A DNA stretch of 64,000 nt from the NCBI GenBank assembly GCA_027627705.1, contig CP091242.1:1496827-1560826 (forward strand), read 5' to 3'. Position numbers and translations under genes: made by a program. Shown here piece by piece: positions 9,214 through 18,313 of this stretch (the stretch's first letter is position 1; each line of letters begins with the position of its first letter). Origin of the DNA: Hyphomonadaceae bacterium BL14. GTDB taxonomy: Bacteria > Pseudomonadota > Alphaproteobacteria > Caulobacterales > Maricaulaceae. Under the pieces are notes generated by a model. That model saw nothing but the letters and a program-made list of their open reading frames with translations, had not been told where the DNA came from and made no database searches.

Positions 9214-9708
9214 ATGGCGACCCGCTCCAAGACCGACACCCAGACCCGTCCGGCCACCCGCCCGGCCACCGGCCCGATCCTCGCCGCCATGCTGCTGACC
9301 GCCAGCGCCCTGGCGCTGGCGCTGACCGCTGCGCCCGTCCACGGTGCCGCACTGCAGGAGCCCGCTGCGCCGGCCGAAACCGGCGAGACCGCGGACGACG
9401 ACGCCCCGCGCTGCGTCACCATCCGCACCATCTCGGGCTATAGCGTCATCGACGACCGTCACCTGCTGATCCAGAGCGGGCCGAGCCGCCAGTATCTGGT
9501 CACCACCCGCCAGCGCTGCTCGGGCATGCGTTTTGGCGTCCAGATCGGCACCAGCTTCACCGCCAACCAGCGCATCTGCCAGCCGCACATGGAATACATC
9601 ATCCCCGATGATGGCTGGCGCTGCCTGATCGACACCATTGAAGAGGTCGACAGCCGCGAACACGCCGACGAGCTGATCGCAAGGCGCGCGGCGGCGGCGG
9701 GGGAGTAG
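9214..9708 (+). CDS. Secreted DUF6491-type protein
   Basis: A 164-aa exported protein with an excellent ribosome site (GAGGAGG about eight bases before ATG). After a Thr/Pro-rich N-terminus comes a hydrophobic segment (about 22-41, ILAAMLLTASALALALTAAP) consistent with a signal peptide. The mature part has CVTIRTISGYSVIDDRHLLI, a cysteine pair and MEYIIPDDGWRCLIDTIEEV. This pattern (C...I..Y.V.D...L......YL..L) fits the DUF6491 family of small periplasmic proteins of unknown role. Four cysteines in the mature region could form disulfides. The family call is from memory of the pattern. Confidence 0.65.
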   Translation: MATRSKTDTQTRPATRPATGPILAAMLLTASALALALTAAPVHGAALQEPAAPAETGETADDDAPRCVTIRTISGYSVIDDRHLLIQSGPSRQYLVTTRQRCSGMRFGVQIGTSFTANQRICQPHMEYIIPDDGWRCLIDTIEEVDSREHADELIARRAAAAGE

Positions 9709-9813
9709 CGGCTCGGGCAGTGCCGGGGTGACCGGATTATGGCAACCGTCTGATCTCGGTGACGCCTCCGGGACGCCGCCGGGACGCCGCGCACCCTCGC
9801 AAACCCAAGCCCG

Positions 9814-10713
9814 CTACTCCGCCGCCACCTTCAGCGGATCATGGCTGAGCCACCCAAAAACCTGGGGCCAGAAGACGTCGGACATGCACTCGCGGAACAG
9901 GCCGTCATGGCCGATGGGACCGCGGGCGAGATCGTCGCGGCGCACGATTTTCATGTCGCTGGGGGCGCGCTCATAGCGCTCCAGCAGCCAGCGCACGCCG
10001 CCCGGCGTGGCGATGGGGTCGTCATCGGGGACCCAGGCGCGCACCGGGGCTGAAAAGGCGCGCCAGCGCGCGTCCAGCCCGTGCTCGGCGAACAGATCCC
10101 GGAACCCGTCGCGATTCACCCCGAAGGCGCGCCAGTCGCGCCACACGCCCGGCGGCAGGGCCGCGCCGCGCCACAGCGCCCCGCGCGGGACATGGCCGCT
10201 CATGGCCAGCGCCGCCGGGCCATACAGCCGCCAGAAGCTCCACGCCTGGAGGCGCATCGGTGGCGCATGATGGCCCCAATAGGGGCCGGAGGAGGACAGG
10301 AGCGCCAGCGCGCGCACCGGCACGTGCCGTTCGATAAGTCCGGCAAATTGCCCCCCCACCGAATGGCCCACTACATCCACCGGCAGGCGGGGATAGAGCG
10401 CGCTGGCGTGGGCGGCGGCGGCGGGCACGTCATAGCGCGCCCAGTCGAGCATGCGGGCCGGATCGGTACGCGGCGCGCCCTGAAGCGAGGCGCCCTGGCC
10501 GCGATAATCAAACGTCAGCGCCGCCCAGCCGCGCGCCGCAGCGGCCTGAGCAAACGGGCGGTAGAAGCCTTGCGTGTAGCCGGTCGCCGGGTTGATCACC
10601 ATGACCGCAAGGGGGCGCGCCGGCGCGTACAGGTGCGCCGCCAGCACCCGGCCATCGCCAGCGGTGATCGCGATCTCGCGCGCGTGTACGGGTTCACATA
10701 TCGCCATGCGCAT
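9814..10713 (-). CDS. Alpha/beta hydrolase (COG4757-like)
   Basis: A 299-aa serine hydrolase. The oxyanion/NPATGYTQGFYRPFA region and TFDYRGQGAS (residues about 40-75) precede the nucleophile elbow GHSVGGQ, with the catalytic Ser near residue 107. The acid is probably within WVPDDDPIA, and the histidine is in GPIGHDGLF near the C-terminus. The lid contains many Trp. Family knowledge places such proteins among predicted esterases without an assigned substrate. ATG at 10713 (MRMAICEP) or 10707 are the plausible starts; the longer reading from 10860 is Arg-rich and not conserved-looking. Confidence 0.78.
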   Translation of the reverse strand: MRMAICEPVHAREIAITAGDGRVLAAHLYAPARPLAVMVINPATGYTQGFYRPFAQAAAARGWAALTFDYRGQGASLQGAPRTDPARMLDWARYDVPAAAAHASALYPRLPVDVVGHSVGGQFAGLIERHVPVRALALLSSSGPYWGHHAPPMRLQAWSFWRLYGPAALAMSGHVPRGALWRGAALPPGVWRDWRAFGVNRDGFRDLFAEHGLDARWRAFSAPVRAWVPDDDPIATPGGVRWLLERYERAPSDMKIVRRDDLARGPIGHDGLFRECMSDVFWPQVFGWLSHDPLKVAAE

Positions 10714-10874
10714 CGCCTGTCGCGCCGCGCCCGCCTGGGCCGGACGCCCGCCTCCCCAACCCGGAGCACCATGGCGCGCATGGACGCGCCCTTCAACCCT
10801 GACGGCGATTGCAAACCGGTCACGAACACGGTCTATCTGCAATCTCCTGACCCGCCGCACCGGAGAGGTTTGCC

Positions 10875-11348
10875 GTGACCGCTGCTCAAAACACGATTGA
10901 ATCCCGCCTGGCCGAACTTGGGATCACCCTGCCCGAACCCGTCGCGCCGGTGGCCAATTACGTGCCCTTCGTGCGCTCGGGCGCGTTGGTCCACATCTCC
11001 GGCCAGATCTCCATCGGGCCTGACGGGCTGGTCGCCGGGCGCCTGGGCGCCGGGATGGAGCTGGAAGCCGGCCAGGCCGCGGCGCGCCTGTGCGCCATCA
11101 ATCTCATCGCCCAGTTCAATGCGGCCTGCGGCGGCGATCTCACCAGGGTGGCGCGCATCGTGAAGCTGGGCGGGTTCGTCAACGCCGATCCGGCCTTCAC
11201 CGACATTCCCAAAGTGATCAATGGCACCTCGGACCTGATGGTGGATGTGTTCGGCGAGGCCGGGCGCCACGCCCGCTCGGCGGTGGGGGTGGCGGTGCTG
11301 CCGCTCGGTGCCGCGGTGGAAGTGGACGCGGTGATCGAGATCGCCTGA
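10875..11348 (+). CDS. RidA/YjgF-family protein
   Basis: A 157-aa protein of the RidA superfamily (enamine/imine deaminase type). GALVHISGQISIGPDGLVAGRLG and the C-terminal HARSAVGVAVLPLGAAVEVDAV are the characteristic segments. The longer N-terminus (SRLAELGITLPEPVAPVANYVPFV) marks the subgroup common in Alphaproteobacteria. The conserved active-site Arg is expected in the HARSA stretch. It starts at GTG 10875 with GGAGAGG upstream. It is divergent from the hydrolase, sharing a 160-bp spacer. Whether it is a true deaminase cannot be told from sequence alone. Confidence 0.87.
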   Translation: MTAAQNTIESRLAELGITLPEPVAPVANYVPFVRSGALVHISGQISIGPDGLVAGRLGAGMELEAGQAAARLCAINLIAQFNAACGGDLTRVARIVKLGGFVNADPAFTDIPKVINGTSDLMVDVFGEAGRHARSAVGVAVLPLGAAVEVDAVIEIA

Positions 11349-11505
11349 CGGGGGGATCGGGTGACGGCGTGACACCCCGGTCTGGCGCACCTCCGGACAG
11401 GGGCCCGGCCGGGCCATTCATCCCCCGTCCCTCGCTGATCGCCGGGGGCGGCGCTATATCCGCCTCTCTATCCCCCGTTCTGACCCCCGGCGGCCCGTTA
11501 CATTC

Positions 11506-12714
11506 ATGAGCTCTGTGCGCCTCTCCCTCGCCGACAGCATGAAAACCGTCCCGGCTGACACGTGGGACGCGCTTTTGAACACACAAACGGGTGTGGATGA
11601 CCCCACAGGCGGAGCGAACGACACCGCAGGCGGGGCGGATGACACCAGAACAGGCGCGATCCACCCCTTCACCAGCTGGGCCTTCCTGGACGCGCTGGAG
11701 ACCAGCGGCAGCGTCGGAACCGGCACCGGATGGGCGCCCCGCCACCTGCTGGCGCACGACGCGGATGGCGTGCTGGTGGGCGCTATGCCGATGTATCTAA
11801 AGGGTCATTCCTACGGCGAGTATGTCTTCGACCATGCCTGGGCCGACGCGCTGGAGCGCGCGGGCGGGACGTATTATCCCAAGCTGGTCACCGCCATTCC
11901 CTTTACCCCCGCCACTGGCCCGCGCATCCTAAGCCATTGCCCTGAAACACGAAATGCCCTGATCCAGGGCGGCATCGCCGCGGCCCGGCAGCTGGGCGCC
12001 TCCAGCTGGCATGTCCTCTTTCCGGGCGACGACGACCGGCAAGCCCTTGACTCTCATGGACTTCTGGCTCGCCACGATATCCAGTTCATCTTCACCAGTC
12101 CCGGCTACCGCGACTATGCCGACTTCCTCGACGCCCTGGCCTCACGCAAGCGCAAGGCCCTGCGCAAAGAGCGGGAAATCGCGCAAGCCAATGTAAAAAT
12201 TGAACTTCTGACCGGATCGGATATCACCGAAGCCCATTGGGACGTGTTCTTCGCCTGCTATCTCGACACCGGCGCGCGCAAATGGGGCCAGCCCTATCTC
12301 AATCGCGAATTCTTCTCCCTTATCGGCCAGCGCATGGCGGACAGAATCCTGCTGGTGATGGCGTCCCGCGACGGCCGCTATATCGCCAGTGCATTGAATT
12401 TCATCGGGTCTGACACGCTCTATGGCCGCTATTGGGGGGCGCTGGACTCCCATGACAGCCTGCATTTCGAGCTCTGCTATCATCAGGCCATCGAGTACGC
12501 TCTCGCCCATGGCCTGACCCGCGTCGAGGCCGGCGCCCAGGGTGCCCACAAGCTCGCCCGCGGCTACCGCCCGCACCTGGTCCATTCAGCCCATCATATT
12601 GAACATGAAGGCCTTCGCGCCGCCGTCGCCCGCTATCTCGCCTCCGAACGCCCCGCCATGATCCGCGAATGCGCCGCGATGGATGCGGAGAGCCCGTTCA
12701 AGGCCGCACCCTGA
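11506..12714 (+). CDS. FemAB-like protein (DUF482, COG3146)
   Basis: A 402-aa protein of the DUF482 family with a GNAT/FemAB-like acyltransferase fold. Motifs include PFTSWAFLDALE, PMYLKGHSYGEYVFDHAWA, YYPKLVTAIPFTPATGPRIL, RKRKALRKER and LYGRYWG followed by HFELCYHQAIEYAL. The function is unproven; relatives are annotated as peptidoglycan- or lipid-linked acyltransferases. An unusual 21-residue Asp/Gly/Thr-rich insert (residues 31-51) is built from three tandem repeats. It is transcribed with the HIT gene downstream, although that gene has its own likely promoter. Confidence 0.82.
   Translation: MSSVRLSLADSMKTVPADTWDALLNTQTGVDDPTGGANDTAGGADDTRTGAIHPFTSWAFLDALETSGSVGTGTGWAPRHLLAHDADGVLVGAMPMYLKGHSYGEYVFDHAWADALERAGGTYYPKLVTAIPFTPATGPRILSHCPETRNALIQGGIAAARQLGASSWHVLFPGDDDRQALDSHGLLARHDIQFIFTSPGYRDYADFLDALASRKRKALRKEREIAQANVKIELLTGSDITEAHWDVFFACYLDTGARKWGQPYLNREFFSLIGQRMADRILLVMASRDGRYIASALNFIGSDTLYGRYWGALDSHDSLHFELCYHQAIEYALAHGLTRVEAGAQGAHKLARGYRPHLVHSAHHIEHEGLRAAVARYLASERPAMIRECAAMDAESPFKAAP
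11596..11658 (+). repeat. Three tandem 21-bp repeats inside the DUF482 gene
   Basis: Three consecutive in-frame 21-bp units (11596-11616, 11617-11637, 11638-11658) encode DDPTGGA, NDTAGGA and DDTRTGA. They lie in the N-terminal region between the first strand and the conserved HPFTSWAFL motif. Divergence between copies suggests an old slippage expansion. Confidence 0.75.
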
Positions 12715-12715
12715 C

Positions 12716-12745
12716 TTGGCGCATTGCCTCGATTTTGCTTATGAT
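12716..12745 (+). promoter_or_regulatory. Putative promoter of the HIT gene
   Basis: TTGGCG at 12716-12721 and TATGAT at 12740-12745 with an 18-base spacer, ending 32 bp before the HIT-protein ATG. The -35 overlaps the DUF482 stop region. Eye match only. Confidence 0.4.
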
Positions 12746-12777
12746 TTGCGCTTCAAGAGCGAGACCGGAGACCCGCC

Positions 12778-13209
12778 ATGAGCCTGCACGGGACCTATGA
12801 CGATCAGAACATCTTCGCCAAAATCCTGCGCGGCGAGGCGCCTTCGGTGAAGGTCTTCGAGGACGATCAAGTCCTTGCGATCATGGACGTTTTTCCCCAG
12901 AGCGAGGGGCATGTCCTGGTCATCCCGAAAGCGCGGGCGCGCAATCTTCTCGACCTCCCCGCCGAAACCGCATCAGCCGCCATGGACCGGGTTCAGCGCC
13001 TGGCCCGCGCAGTAGAAGCGGCGCTCAAACCCGATGGCGTCATGGTCGCCCAGTTCAGCGGCGCGCCGGCTGGCCAGACCGTTTTTCATGTGCATTTTCA
13101 TGTCATTCCGCGCTGGGCGGACCGGAATATTGCGGGTCATGGCCAGGCGGGCCAGGCCGATACCGGGGCGCTGGAATCGCTGGCCGAACGGATCAAGTCC
13201 AGACTTTGA
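12778..13209 (+). CDS. HIT-family hydrolase
   Basis: A 143-aa histidine triad protein. The N-terminus DDQNIFAKILRGEAPSVKVFEDD and LAIMDVFPQSEGHVLVIPK are standard for the Hint/HinT branch. The triad is VFHVHFHVIPRW, with His at about residues 102, 104 and 106. Such enzymes hydrolyse nucleoside phosphoramidates or adenylylated intermediates in the cytoplasm. A GGAG ribosome site is eight bases upstream of the ATG. The physiological substrate is unknown. Confidence 0.93.
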   Translation: MSLHGTYDDQNIFAKILRGEAPSVKVFEDDQVLAIMDVFPQSEGHVLVIPKARARNLLDLPAETASAAMDRVQRLARAVEAALKPDGVMVAQFSGAPAGQTVFHVHFHVIPRWADRNIAGHGQAGQADTGALESLAERIKSRL

Positions 13210-13217
13210 AAGCGCTT

Positions 13218-14489
13218 TCAGGCGTCAGGCGACACCGTGAAACAGAGCTCGCCGCGCGCCTGAAGCCGGGCGCAGGCAGCGCGGGCGATGTCTGCATCCA
13301 GGCCGGCGAAGCGCGCGCGCCACAGCCGGGTCTCACCGCGCAGAAGGGGCTCCGGGGCATGACGCGCCTGTGCCACCAGATCACCGATGCCAAGGGCTGA
13401 CACGGTTTCCAGCCGCGCCCGCGCCGCTGCCTCAGAGCCATACGCCCCCACCTGAATGGACCAGCCCCGCGCCAGCGCCAGCACGGGCTCCGGCGCGCGC
13501 GCCGGTTCGGCCAGCTGGTCCGCGTCGGCCAAGGTCACCCGCACCGGCGGCCCGCCGGCGGCGGATCCCTGGGCTGTCTGAGCGGGCATATCGGCCAGCT
13601 CGGCGGTCAGAATTTCCTGTTCCCGTATGGGGTTGAGGCGTGGGGCCTCAAGCGATGCCAAAAGCCGTCCCTGATCGCGCGCATCCAGGGTCGTGAACGC
13701 CGCGTCGATCAGTTCACGCGCATGAGCATCACGCACGGCGGGCGAGGCTCCGCCCATGACAATCGCCACCAGCCGCCGCCCGTCGCGCTCGGCCGTCACC
13801 GCCACATTGAACCCCGACGCCCGGATATAGCCGGTCTTCAGCCCGTCCACGCCCGGCATCCCGGTGACCAAAGTATTGTGGCTGTTGATGGTCCGCCCGT
13901 TCCAGACAAAACGCGTCTCGGAGAAATAGCCGTAGCGCTCGGGAAAATCGCGCCGCAAGGCGTAAGCGAGCCGTGCCATGTCGCGCGCTGTGGTGCGCTG
14001 CAGCGGATCGGGCAAGCCGGACGCATTGCGGAATGTCGTGGAGGTGAGGCCGAGGCGCCGGGCGCGCTCGGTCATGGCCTGCGCAAAACCGGCTTCTGTG
14101 CCGCCCAGATGCTCGGCCACCGCGACCGCCACATCATTGGCGCTGGCGACAATCAGCGCCCGGACCGCATCTTCAACCCCGATGGTTGCGCCTTGCGCCA
14201 GCCCGAGGCGGGACGCCGGGCGCGACGCGGCCTCAGCCGACACGGTCATCGCATCGGTCAGAGACAGACGCCCCTCACGCTCCGCTTCAAAGAGCATGTA
14301 CAGCGTCATCATCTTGGTCAGCGAGGCAGGAAAGCGCATGGCGTCGGCTCTGCGCGCATGCAGCACCTCACCGCTTTCCATGTCCGCCACAAAGGCGGCA
14401 TAGCGCTCCGCTTGCGCCACAGCCCCCGCGCTGGCGAACGCCAGCACCGCAAGAATCGCGGCCAGCCATCTTGTGAGTGCGTGCACCAT
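13218..14489 (-). CDS. D-alanyl-D-alanine carboxypeptidase (PBP5/6 type) with SPOR domain
   Basis: A 423-aa exported class C penicillin-binding protein (peptidase S11). The signal peptide is WLAAILAVLAFASAGAVAQA. The catalytic SLTK motif (SxxK) is near residue 56, the SAN motif lies in IVASANDVAVA, and KTGY is in VDGLKTGYIRASG. After the catalytic domain a Pro/Ala linker leads to a C-terminal SPOR domain starting WSIQVGAYGSEAAARARLE. It trims pentapeptide side chains in the periplasm, and the SPOR domain probably directs it to septal denuded glycan. ATG at 14489 is preferred to a GTG at 14507. Confidence 0.92.
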   Translation of the reverse strand: MVHALTRWLAAILAVLAFASAGAVAQAERYAAFVADMESGEVLHARRADAMRFPASLTKMMTLYMLFEAEREGRLSLTDAMTVSAEAASRPASRLGLAQGATIGVEDAVRALIVASANDVAVAVAEHLGGTEAGFAQAMTERARRLGLTSTTFRNASGLPDPLQRTTARDMARLAYALRRDFPERYGYFSETRFVWNGRTINSHNTLVTGMPGVDGLKTGYIRASGFNVAVTAERDGRRLVAIVMGGASPAVRDAHARELIDAAFTTLDARDQGRLLASLEAPRLNPIREQEILTAELADMPAQTAQGSAAGGPPVRVTLADADQLAEPARAPEPVLALARGWSIQVGAYGSEAAARARLETVSALGIGDLVAQARHAPEPLLRGETRLWRARFAGLDADIARAACARLQARGELCFTVSPDA

Positions 14490-14653
14490 GACCTGACACA
14501 CTGGCACCGAGCTGTTGCCGGGCCGTTAACCGCATGACGCCAGAGGGCTTTTGTGCGGTGCAACATTTTGCTTGACTTGAGCCCCTGCGTTTGAGAAATT
14601 TGCTGCGCTTGCGAAGGGCCGCTGTTCTTGCGCGAGCTGACGATGAGGATGCT

Positions 14654-15280
14654 ATGACGAGCGATACCGAAAGCCCGACCATCGACCCGGCCACCGGCGG
14701 CGACGCTGCTGCGCCCGGCGTGGATGTGCGCGCACCGGCCGCCGTCCAGTCGTCCCGCCCGGCAAACACTCGCTCCGCGAAAACCGGCAAAGCCGTGCGC
14801 GAGCCCTCCCCTCCCCGCAAAATGACAGGAGCCACCACCATGGCCGCCGCCAAAAAAGATCCCGCCAAGGAAGCCTTTGAAACCGTCACCGCCGCGTCGA
14901 ACGACGCGATCAAGGACGGCTTCGAGAAATCCGTGAACGCGCTGAACGAATTCACCGCGTTCCAGAAAGACACTGTCGACGCCATGATCGCGTCGGCTAC
15001 CACCGCTGCCAAGTCGATCGAAGAGATCAACACCGCTGCGGTCGCTTACGCCAAGAAGTCGATGGAAGACTCCGCTGCCGCCGCGAAAACGATGGCGAGC
15101 GCCAAGTCGGTGCAGGAGCTCATCGAGGTTCAGGCCGATTACACCAAATCGGCGATGGAAGCCTATCTGGCCGAAGTCACCCGCCAGTCCGAACTGATGT
15201 CGGGCCTGGTCAAGCAATCCTTCAAGCCGCTCAACGACCGCGCCGCCGCGGCTGTCGAGCTGATGCAGTCGCAGCGCTAG
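14654..15280 (+). CDS. Phasin family protein
   Basis: Phasin, 208 aa from ATG 14654. The conserved part starts at MAAAKKDPAKEAFE (ATG 14840, itself preceded by AGGAG) and continues as amphipathic helices: VNALNEFTAFQKDTVDAMIAS, MASAKSVQELIEVQADYTKSAMEAYL, SELMSGLVKQSFKPLNDR. Phasins coat polyhydroxyalkanoate granules or act as generic helical surface proteins. The Pro/Ser-rich first 62 residues have coding-like third positions but are not family-conserved, so the true start may be 14840. A TGC-rich stretch near 14553-14575 could be a PhaR-type operator; this is a guess. A strong terminator follows. Confidence 0.8.
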   Translation: MTSDTESPTIDPATGGDAAAPGVDVRAPAAVQSSRPANTRSAKTGKAVREPSPPRKMTGATTMAAAKKDPAKEAFETVTAASNDAIKDGFEKSVNALNEFTAFQKDTVDAMIASATTAAKSIEEINTAAVAYAKKSMEDSAAAAKTMASAKSVQELIEVQADYTKSAMEAYLAEVTRQSELMSGLVKQSFKPLNDRAAAAVELMQSQR

Positions 15281-15298
15281 GCGCGACGCTACCCCATC

Positions 15299-15324
15299 GG
15301 CGCGCGCAGCTTGCTGCGCGCGCC
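15299..15324. other. Perfect 12-bp-arm hairpin after phasin
   Basis: GGCGCGCGCAGC (15299-15310) and its exact complement (15313-15324) flank TT, 18 bp after the phasin stop and before the terminator. There is no T-run, so it may protect the 3' end of the mRNA rather than terminate transcription. Confidence 0.5.
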
Positions 15325-15343
15325 CACGGATCCTCCCTGACTG

Positions 15344-15374
15344 GTCCGGCGCCTCAAAGCGCCGGACTTTTTTT
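15344..15374 (+). terminator. Rho-independent terminator of the phasin gene
   Basis: Nine-base perfect stem GTCCGGCGC/GCGCCGGAC with a six-base loop (15353-15358), followed by seven T (15368-15374). It is a textbook intrinsic terminator 64 bp after the phasin stop. Confidence 0.92.
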
Positions 15375-15495
15375 GTCCACGATCAGGTGCCGCCACGCAT
15401 GCGTCCGGCTGAGACAGGGGCTTCCCACGCGGCCACGGATGCCTATCTAATCAGGGTATGAAAACTGTGTCAGCGCTGACCCAAGGCCTCTAGGC

Positions 15496-15825
15496 ATGAC
15501 CGAACGGCGCAAGGATGACGAGGACGCCGGACGCGGCGCAGGCGTGGCGCTTGAAACGCGCACGCGCACAAAGCGCCCGTCCATGTACAAGGTCCTGCTG
15601 TTAAACGACGATTACACCCCGATGGAATTCGTCGTGGGCGTTCTGATGACGATTTTTCACAAGAACGCTGAGGAAGCGACTCGCATCATGCTCCATGTGC
15701 ACCAACATGGAGTGGGGGTCTGCGGCGTGTTTACGTTTGAAGTGGCCGAGACCAAAGTAGCCCAGGTGATGGACGCCGCACGGCGCTCGCAGCACCCTCT
15801 GCAGTGCACCATGGAAAAGGATTAG
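15496..15825 (+). CDS. clpS: ATP-dependent Clp protease adaptor ClpS
   Basis: ClpS, 109 aa, the N-end-rule adaptor that delivers substrates to ClpAP. The core shows [20 protein letters not shown] (substrate-pocket Asn-Asp), then [19 protein letters not shown] and [21 protein letters not shown]. The N-terminal tail is short and charged, as needed for engaging ClpA. Translation of clpA begins five bases after its stop. No promoter was firmly recognised in the 120 bp upstream. Confidence 0.96.
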   Translation: MTERRKDDEDAGRGAGVALETRTRTKRPSMYKVLLLNDDYTPMEFVVGVLMTIFHKNAEEATRIMLHVHQHGVGVCGVFTFEVAETKVAQVMDAARRSQHPLQCTMEKD

Positions 15826-15829
15826 GCGC

Positions 15830-18181
15830 TTGCCCTCATTTTCATCCGCCCTTGAGCACAGCCTCACCCGCGCCCTGGCCGCTGCCAAGGAGCGCAAGCA
15901 CGAGTACGCCACGCTCGAGCACTTGCTGCTCACTCTATGCGAGGATGAGGACGCCGCTGCCGTGATGCGCGCCTGCGACGTGGATGTGGACGAGTTGCGC
16001 GAAACCCTGCTCGATTATGTCGAGCGCGAATTGGCCAGCCTGGTGATCGAGACCGGCGAGGACGCCAAGCCGACAGCCGGTTTCCAGCGCGTCATCCAGC
16101 GCGCCGTGATCCATGTGCAGAATTCCGGCCGCGACGAGGTGACCGGCGCCAATGTCCTGGTTGCCCTGTTTGCCGAGCGCGAAAGCCATGCGGCCTACTT
16201 CCTGGCCGAGCGCGACATGACCCGGTATGACGCGGTCAACTTCATCTCACACGGCATCGCCAAGCGCCCCGGTGCCAGCGAGGCACGCCCCGCCCGCGGC
16301 GCGGACGATGAGGACGAGGATGACGCAACACCCGTGTCCGCCGACGACAAGGACAAGGATGATGCGCTGGCCGCCTATTGCGTTGATCTCAACGCCAAGG
16401 CCCGCGCCGGCGATGTCGATCCCTTGATCGGGCGCGACCACGAGGTGGAGCGCTGCATCCAGGTGCTGTGCCGTCGGCGCAAGAACAACCCGCTTCTGGT
16501 GGGCGATCCGGGCGTCGGCAAGACCGCCATCGCTGAAGGGTTGGCCCGCAAAATCATCGAGCACGATGTGCCCGATGTGCTGGAAAAGGCCGTTATCTAT
16601 TCGCTCGACATGGGCACGCTGCTGGCCGGCACGCGCTATCGCGGCGATTTCGAAGAGCGCGTCAAACAGGTGGTCAAGGCACTGGAGCAGCGCCCCCACG
16701 CCATCCTGTTCATTGACGAGATTCACACCGTCATCGGTGCCGGTGCCACGTCGGGCGGTGCCATGGACGCGTCCAACCTGCTGAAACCGGCACTGCAGTC
16801 GGGCTCCCTGCGCTGCATGGGATCGACCACTTACAAGGAATACCGCCAGCATTTCGAGAAAGACCGCGCGCTCGCCCGCCGCTTCCAGAAGATTGATGTG
16901 GTCGAGCCGTCCGTGGCGGATTCCATCAAGATCCTGCAGGGCCTGCGCCCCTATTTCGAGGACTTCCACGACATCCGCTTTACCAATGAAGCGCTGAAAA
17001 CCGCCGTGGAGCTGTCCGACCGCTATATTGGCGATCGCAAGCTGCCGGACAAAGCCATCGACGTGATCGACGAGGCCGGTGCCTCCATGCGTCTGCTGCC
17101 GCAATCGCGGCGCAAGAAGACCATCGGCGTCAAGGATGTGGAAGCCGTGGTCGCCAAGATCGCGCGCATCCCGGCCAAATCGGTATCAAAATCCGACGAG
17201 ACCGTCCTCAAAGACCTCGATGCCACCCTCAAGCGCGTGGTGTTTGGTCAGGACGAGGCCATCGCCAAGCTGGCCAGCGCCATCAAGCTGGCGCGTGCCG
17301 GCCTGCGCGAACCGCACAAGCCCATTGGCTGCTACCTGTTCTCCGGCCCGACCGGCGTGGGCAAGACTGAAGTGGCCCGCCAGCTCGCCTCCTCGCTGGG
17401 GGTGGAGCTGCTACGCTTTGACATGAGCGAATACATGGAGCGCCACACGGTGAGCCGCCTGCTCGGCGCGCCTCCGGGCTATGTCGGCTATGACCAGGGC
17501 GGCCAGCTCACCGACGCGGTAGACCAGCACCCCCATTCGGTGCTGCTGCTCGACGAGATCGAGAAGGCCCACCCGGATATTTTCAATATCCTGCTGCAGG
17601 TGATGGATAACGGCCAGCTGACCGATGCCAACGGCAAGAAGATCGACTGCCGCAACATCATCCTGATCATGACCACCAATGCCGGCGCGTCCGACGCCGC
17701 CAAGGAATCCATCGGCTTTGGGCGCGGCAAGCGCGAGGGCGAGGACACGGCGGCCATCGAACGCCTGTTCACGCCGGAATTCCGCAACCGACTGGACTCC
17801 GTCATCGCCTTCTCCGGCCTCAAGCCAGAAGTCGTCGGGCGCGTGGTCGAGAAATTCGTGCTCCAGCTGGAAGCCCAACTGGCCGAGCGCGGCGTCACCT
17901 TCGAACTGTCCGAAGCCGCCACGCTGTGGCTGGCGCGCAAGGGCTATGACGAGAATTTCGGTGCCCGCCCGCTGGGCCGCGTCATCCAGGAGCACATCAA
18001 GAAGCCCCTGGCCGACGAAATTCTGTTTGGTCAGCTGAAAAAGGGCGGCGTGGTGAAGGTGGATATCGATCCCGCCGACGCCGACCGCCTCGACTTCGAG
18101 ATCATCCCCGCCGACCGGCTGAAGTCGCCCAAGCCCAAACCGGCGCCGAAGAAAGCGCCCGAACAGGCCCCGGTAGAGTAG
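15830..18181 (+). CDS. clpA: ATP-dependent Clp protease ATP-binding subunit ClpA
   Basis: ClpA, 783 aa, the AAA+ unfoldase of ClpAP. It has an N-domain (about 1-140), a variable acidic linker (DDEDEDDATPVSADDKDKDD), D1 with Walker A GDPGVGKTA and Walker B ILFIDE, and D2 with Walker A GPTGVGKTE and Walker B LLLDEIEKAHPD. D2 ends with the AAA+ lid GYDENFGARPLGRVIQ. The C-terminus is Lys/Pro-rich. It starts at TTG 15830, with AAAAGGA upstream overlapping the clpS end; no ATG gives the family N-terminus (PSFSSALEHSLTRAL). It is co-transcribed with clpS. Confidence 0.95.
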   Translation: MPSFSSALEHSLTRALAAAKERKHEYATLEHLLLTLCEDEDAAAVMRACDVDVDELRETLLDYVERELASLVIETGEDAKPTAGFQRVIQRAVIHVQNSGRDEVTGANVLVALFAERESHAAYFLAERDMTRYDAVNFISHGIAKRPGASEARPARGADDEDEDDATPVSADDKDKDDALAAYCVDLNAKARAGDVDPLIGRDHEVERCIQVLCRRRKNNPLLVGDPGVGKTAIAEGLARKIIEHDVPDVLEKAVIYSLDMGTLLAGTRYRGDFEERVKQVVKALEQRPHAILFIDEIHTVIGAGATSGGAMDASNLLKPALQSGSLRCMGSTTYKEYRQHFEKDRALARRFQKIDVVEPSVADSIKILQGLRPYFEDFHDIRFTNEALKTAVELSDRYIGDRKLPDKAIDVIDEAGASMRLLPQSRRKKTIGVKDVEAVVAKIARIPAKSVSKSDETVLKDLDATLKRVVFGQDEAIAKLASAIKLARAGLREPHKPIGCYLFSGPTGVGKTEVARQLASSLGVELLRFDMSEYMERHTVSRLLGAPPGYVGYDQGGQLTDAVDQHPHSVLLLDEIEKAHPDIFNILLQVMDNGQLTDANGKKIDCRNIILIMTTNAGASDAAKESIGFGRGKREGEDTAAIERLFTPEFRNRLDSVIAFSGLKPEVVGRVVEKFVLQLEAQLAERGVTFELSEAATLWLARKGYDENFGARPLGRVIQEHIKKPLADEILFGQLKKGGVVKVDIDPADADRLDFEIIPADRLKSPKPKPAPKKAPEQAPVE

Positions 18182-18229
18182 GAGAGCTCTCCCTTCCTTG
18201 AAGGTGGCCCTCCGCCCCAAAACCTGCTT

Positions 18230-18259
18230 TCCCGGAAGCCGCGAAGCGGCTGTCCGGGA
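18230..18259. repeat. REP-like palindrome 1 after clpA
   Basis: TCCCGGA-AGCCGC / GCGGCT-G-TCCGGGA around a GAA loop, 49 bp after the clpA stop. Imperfect palindrome with one bulged G; the ends TCCCGGA/TCCGGGA resemble the dispersed intergenic palindromes of alphaproteobacterial genomes. Confidence 0.5.
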
Positions 18260-18313
18260 CCCATCCCGCTAAGTCTGAACTGCCTGGGCGGTGGAGAGGA
18301 TGGGTAGATGGAT

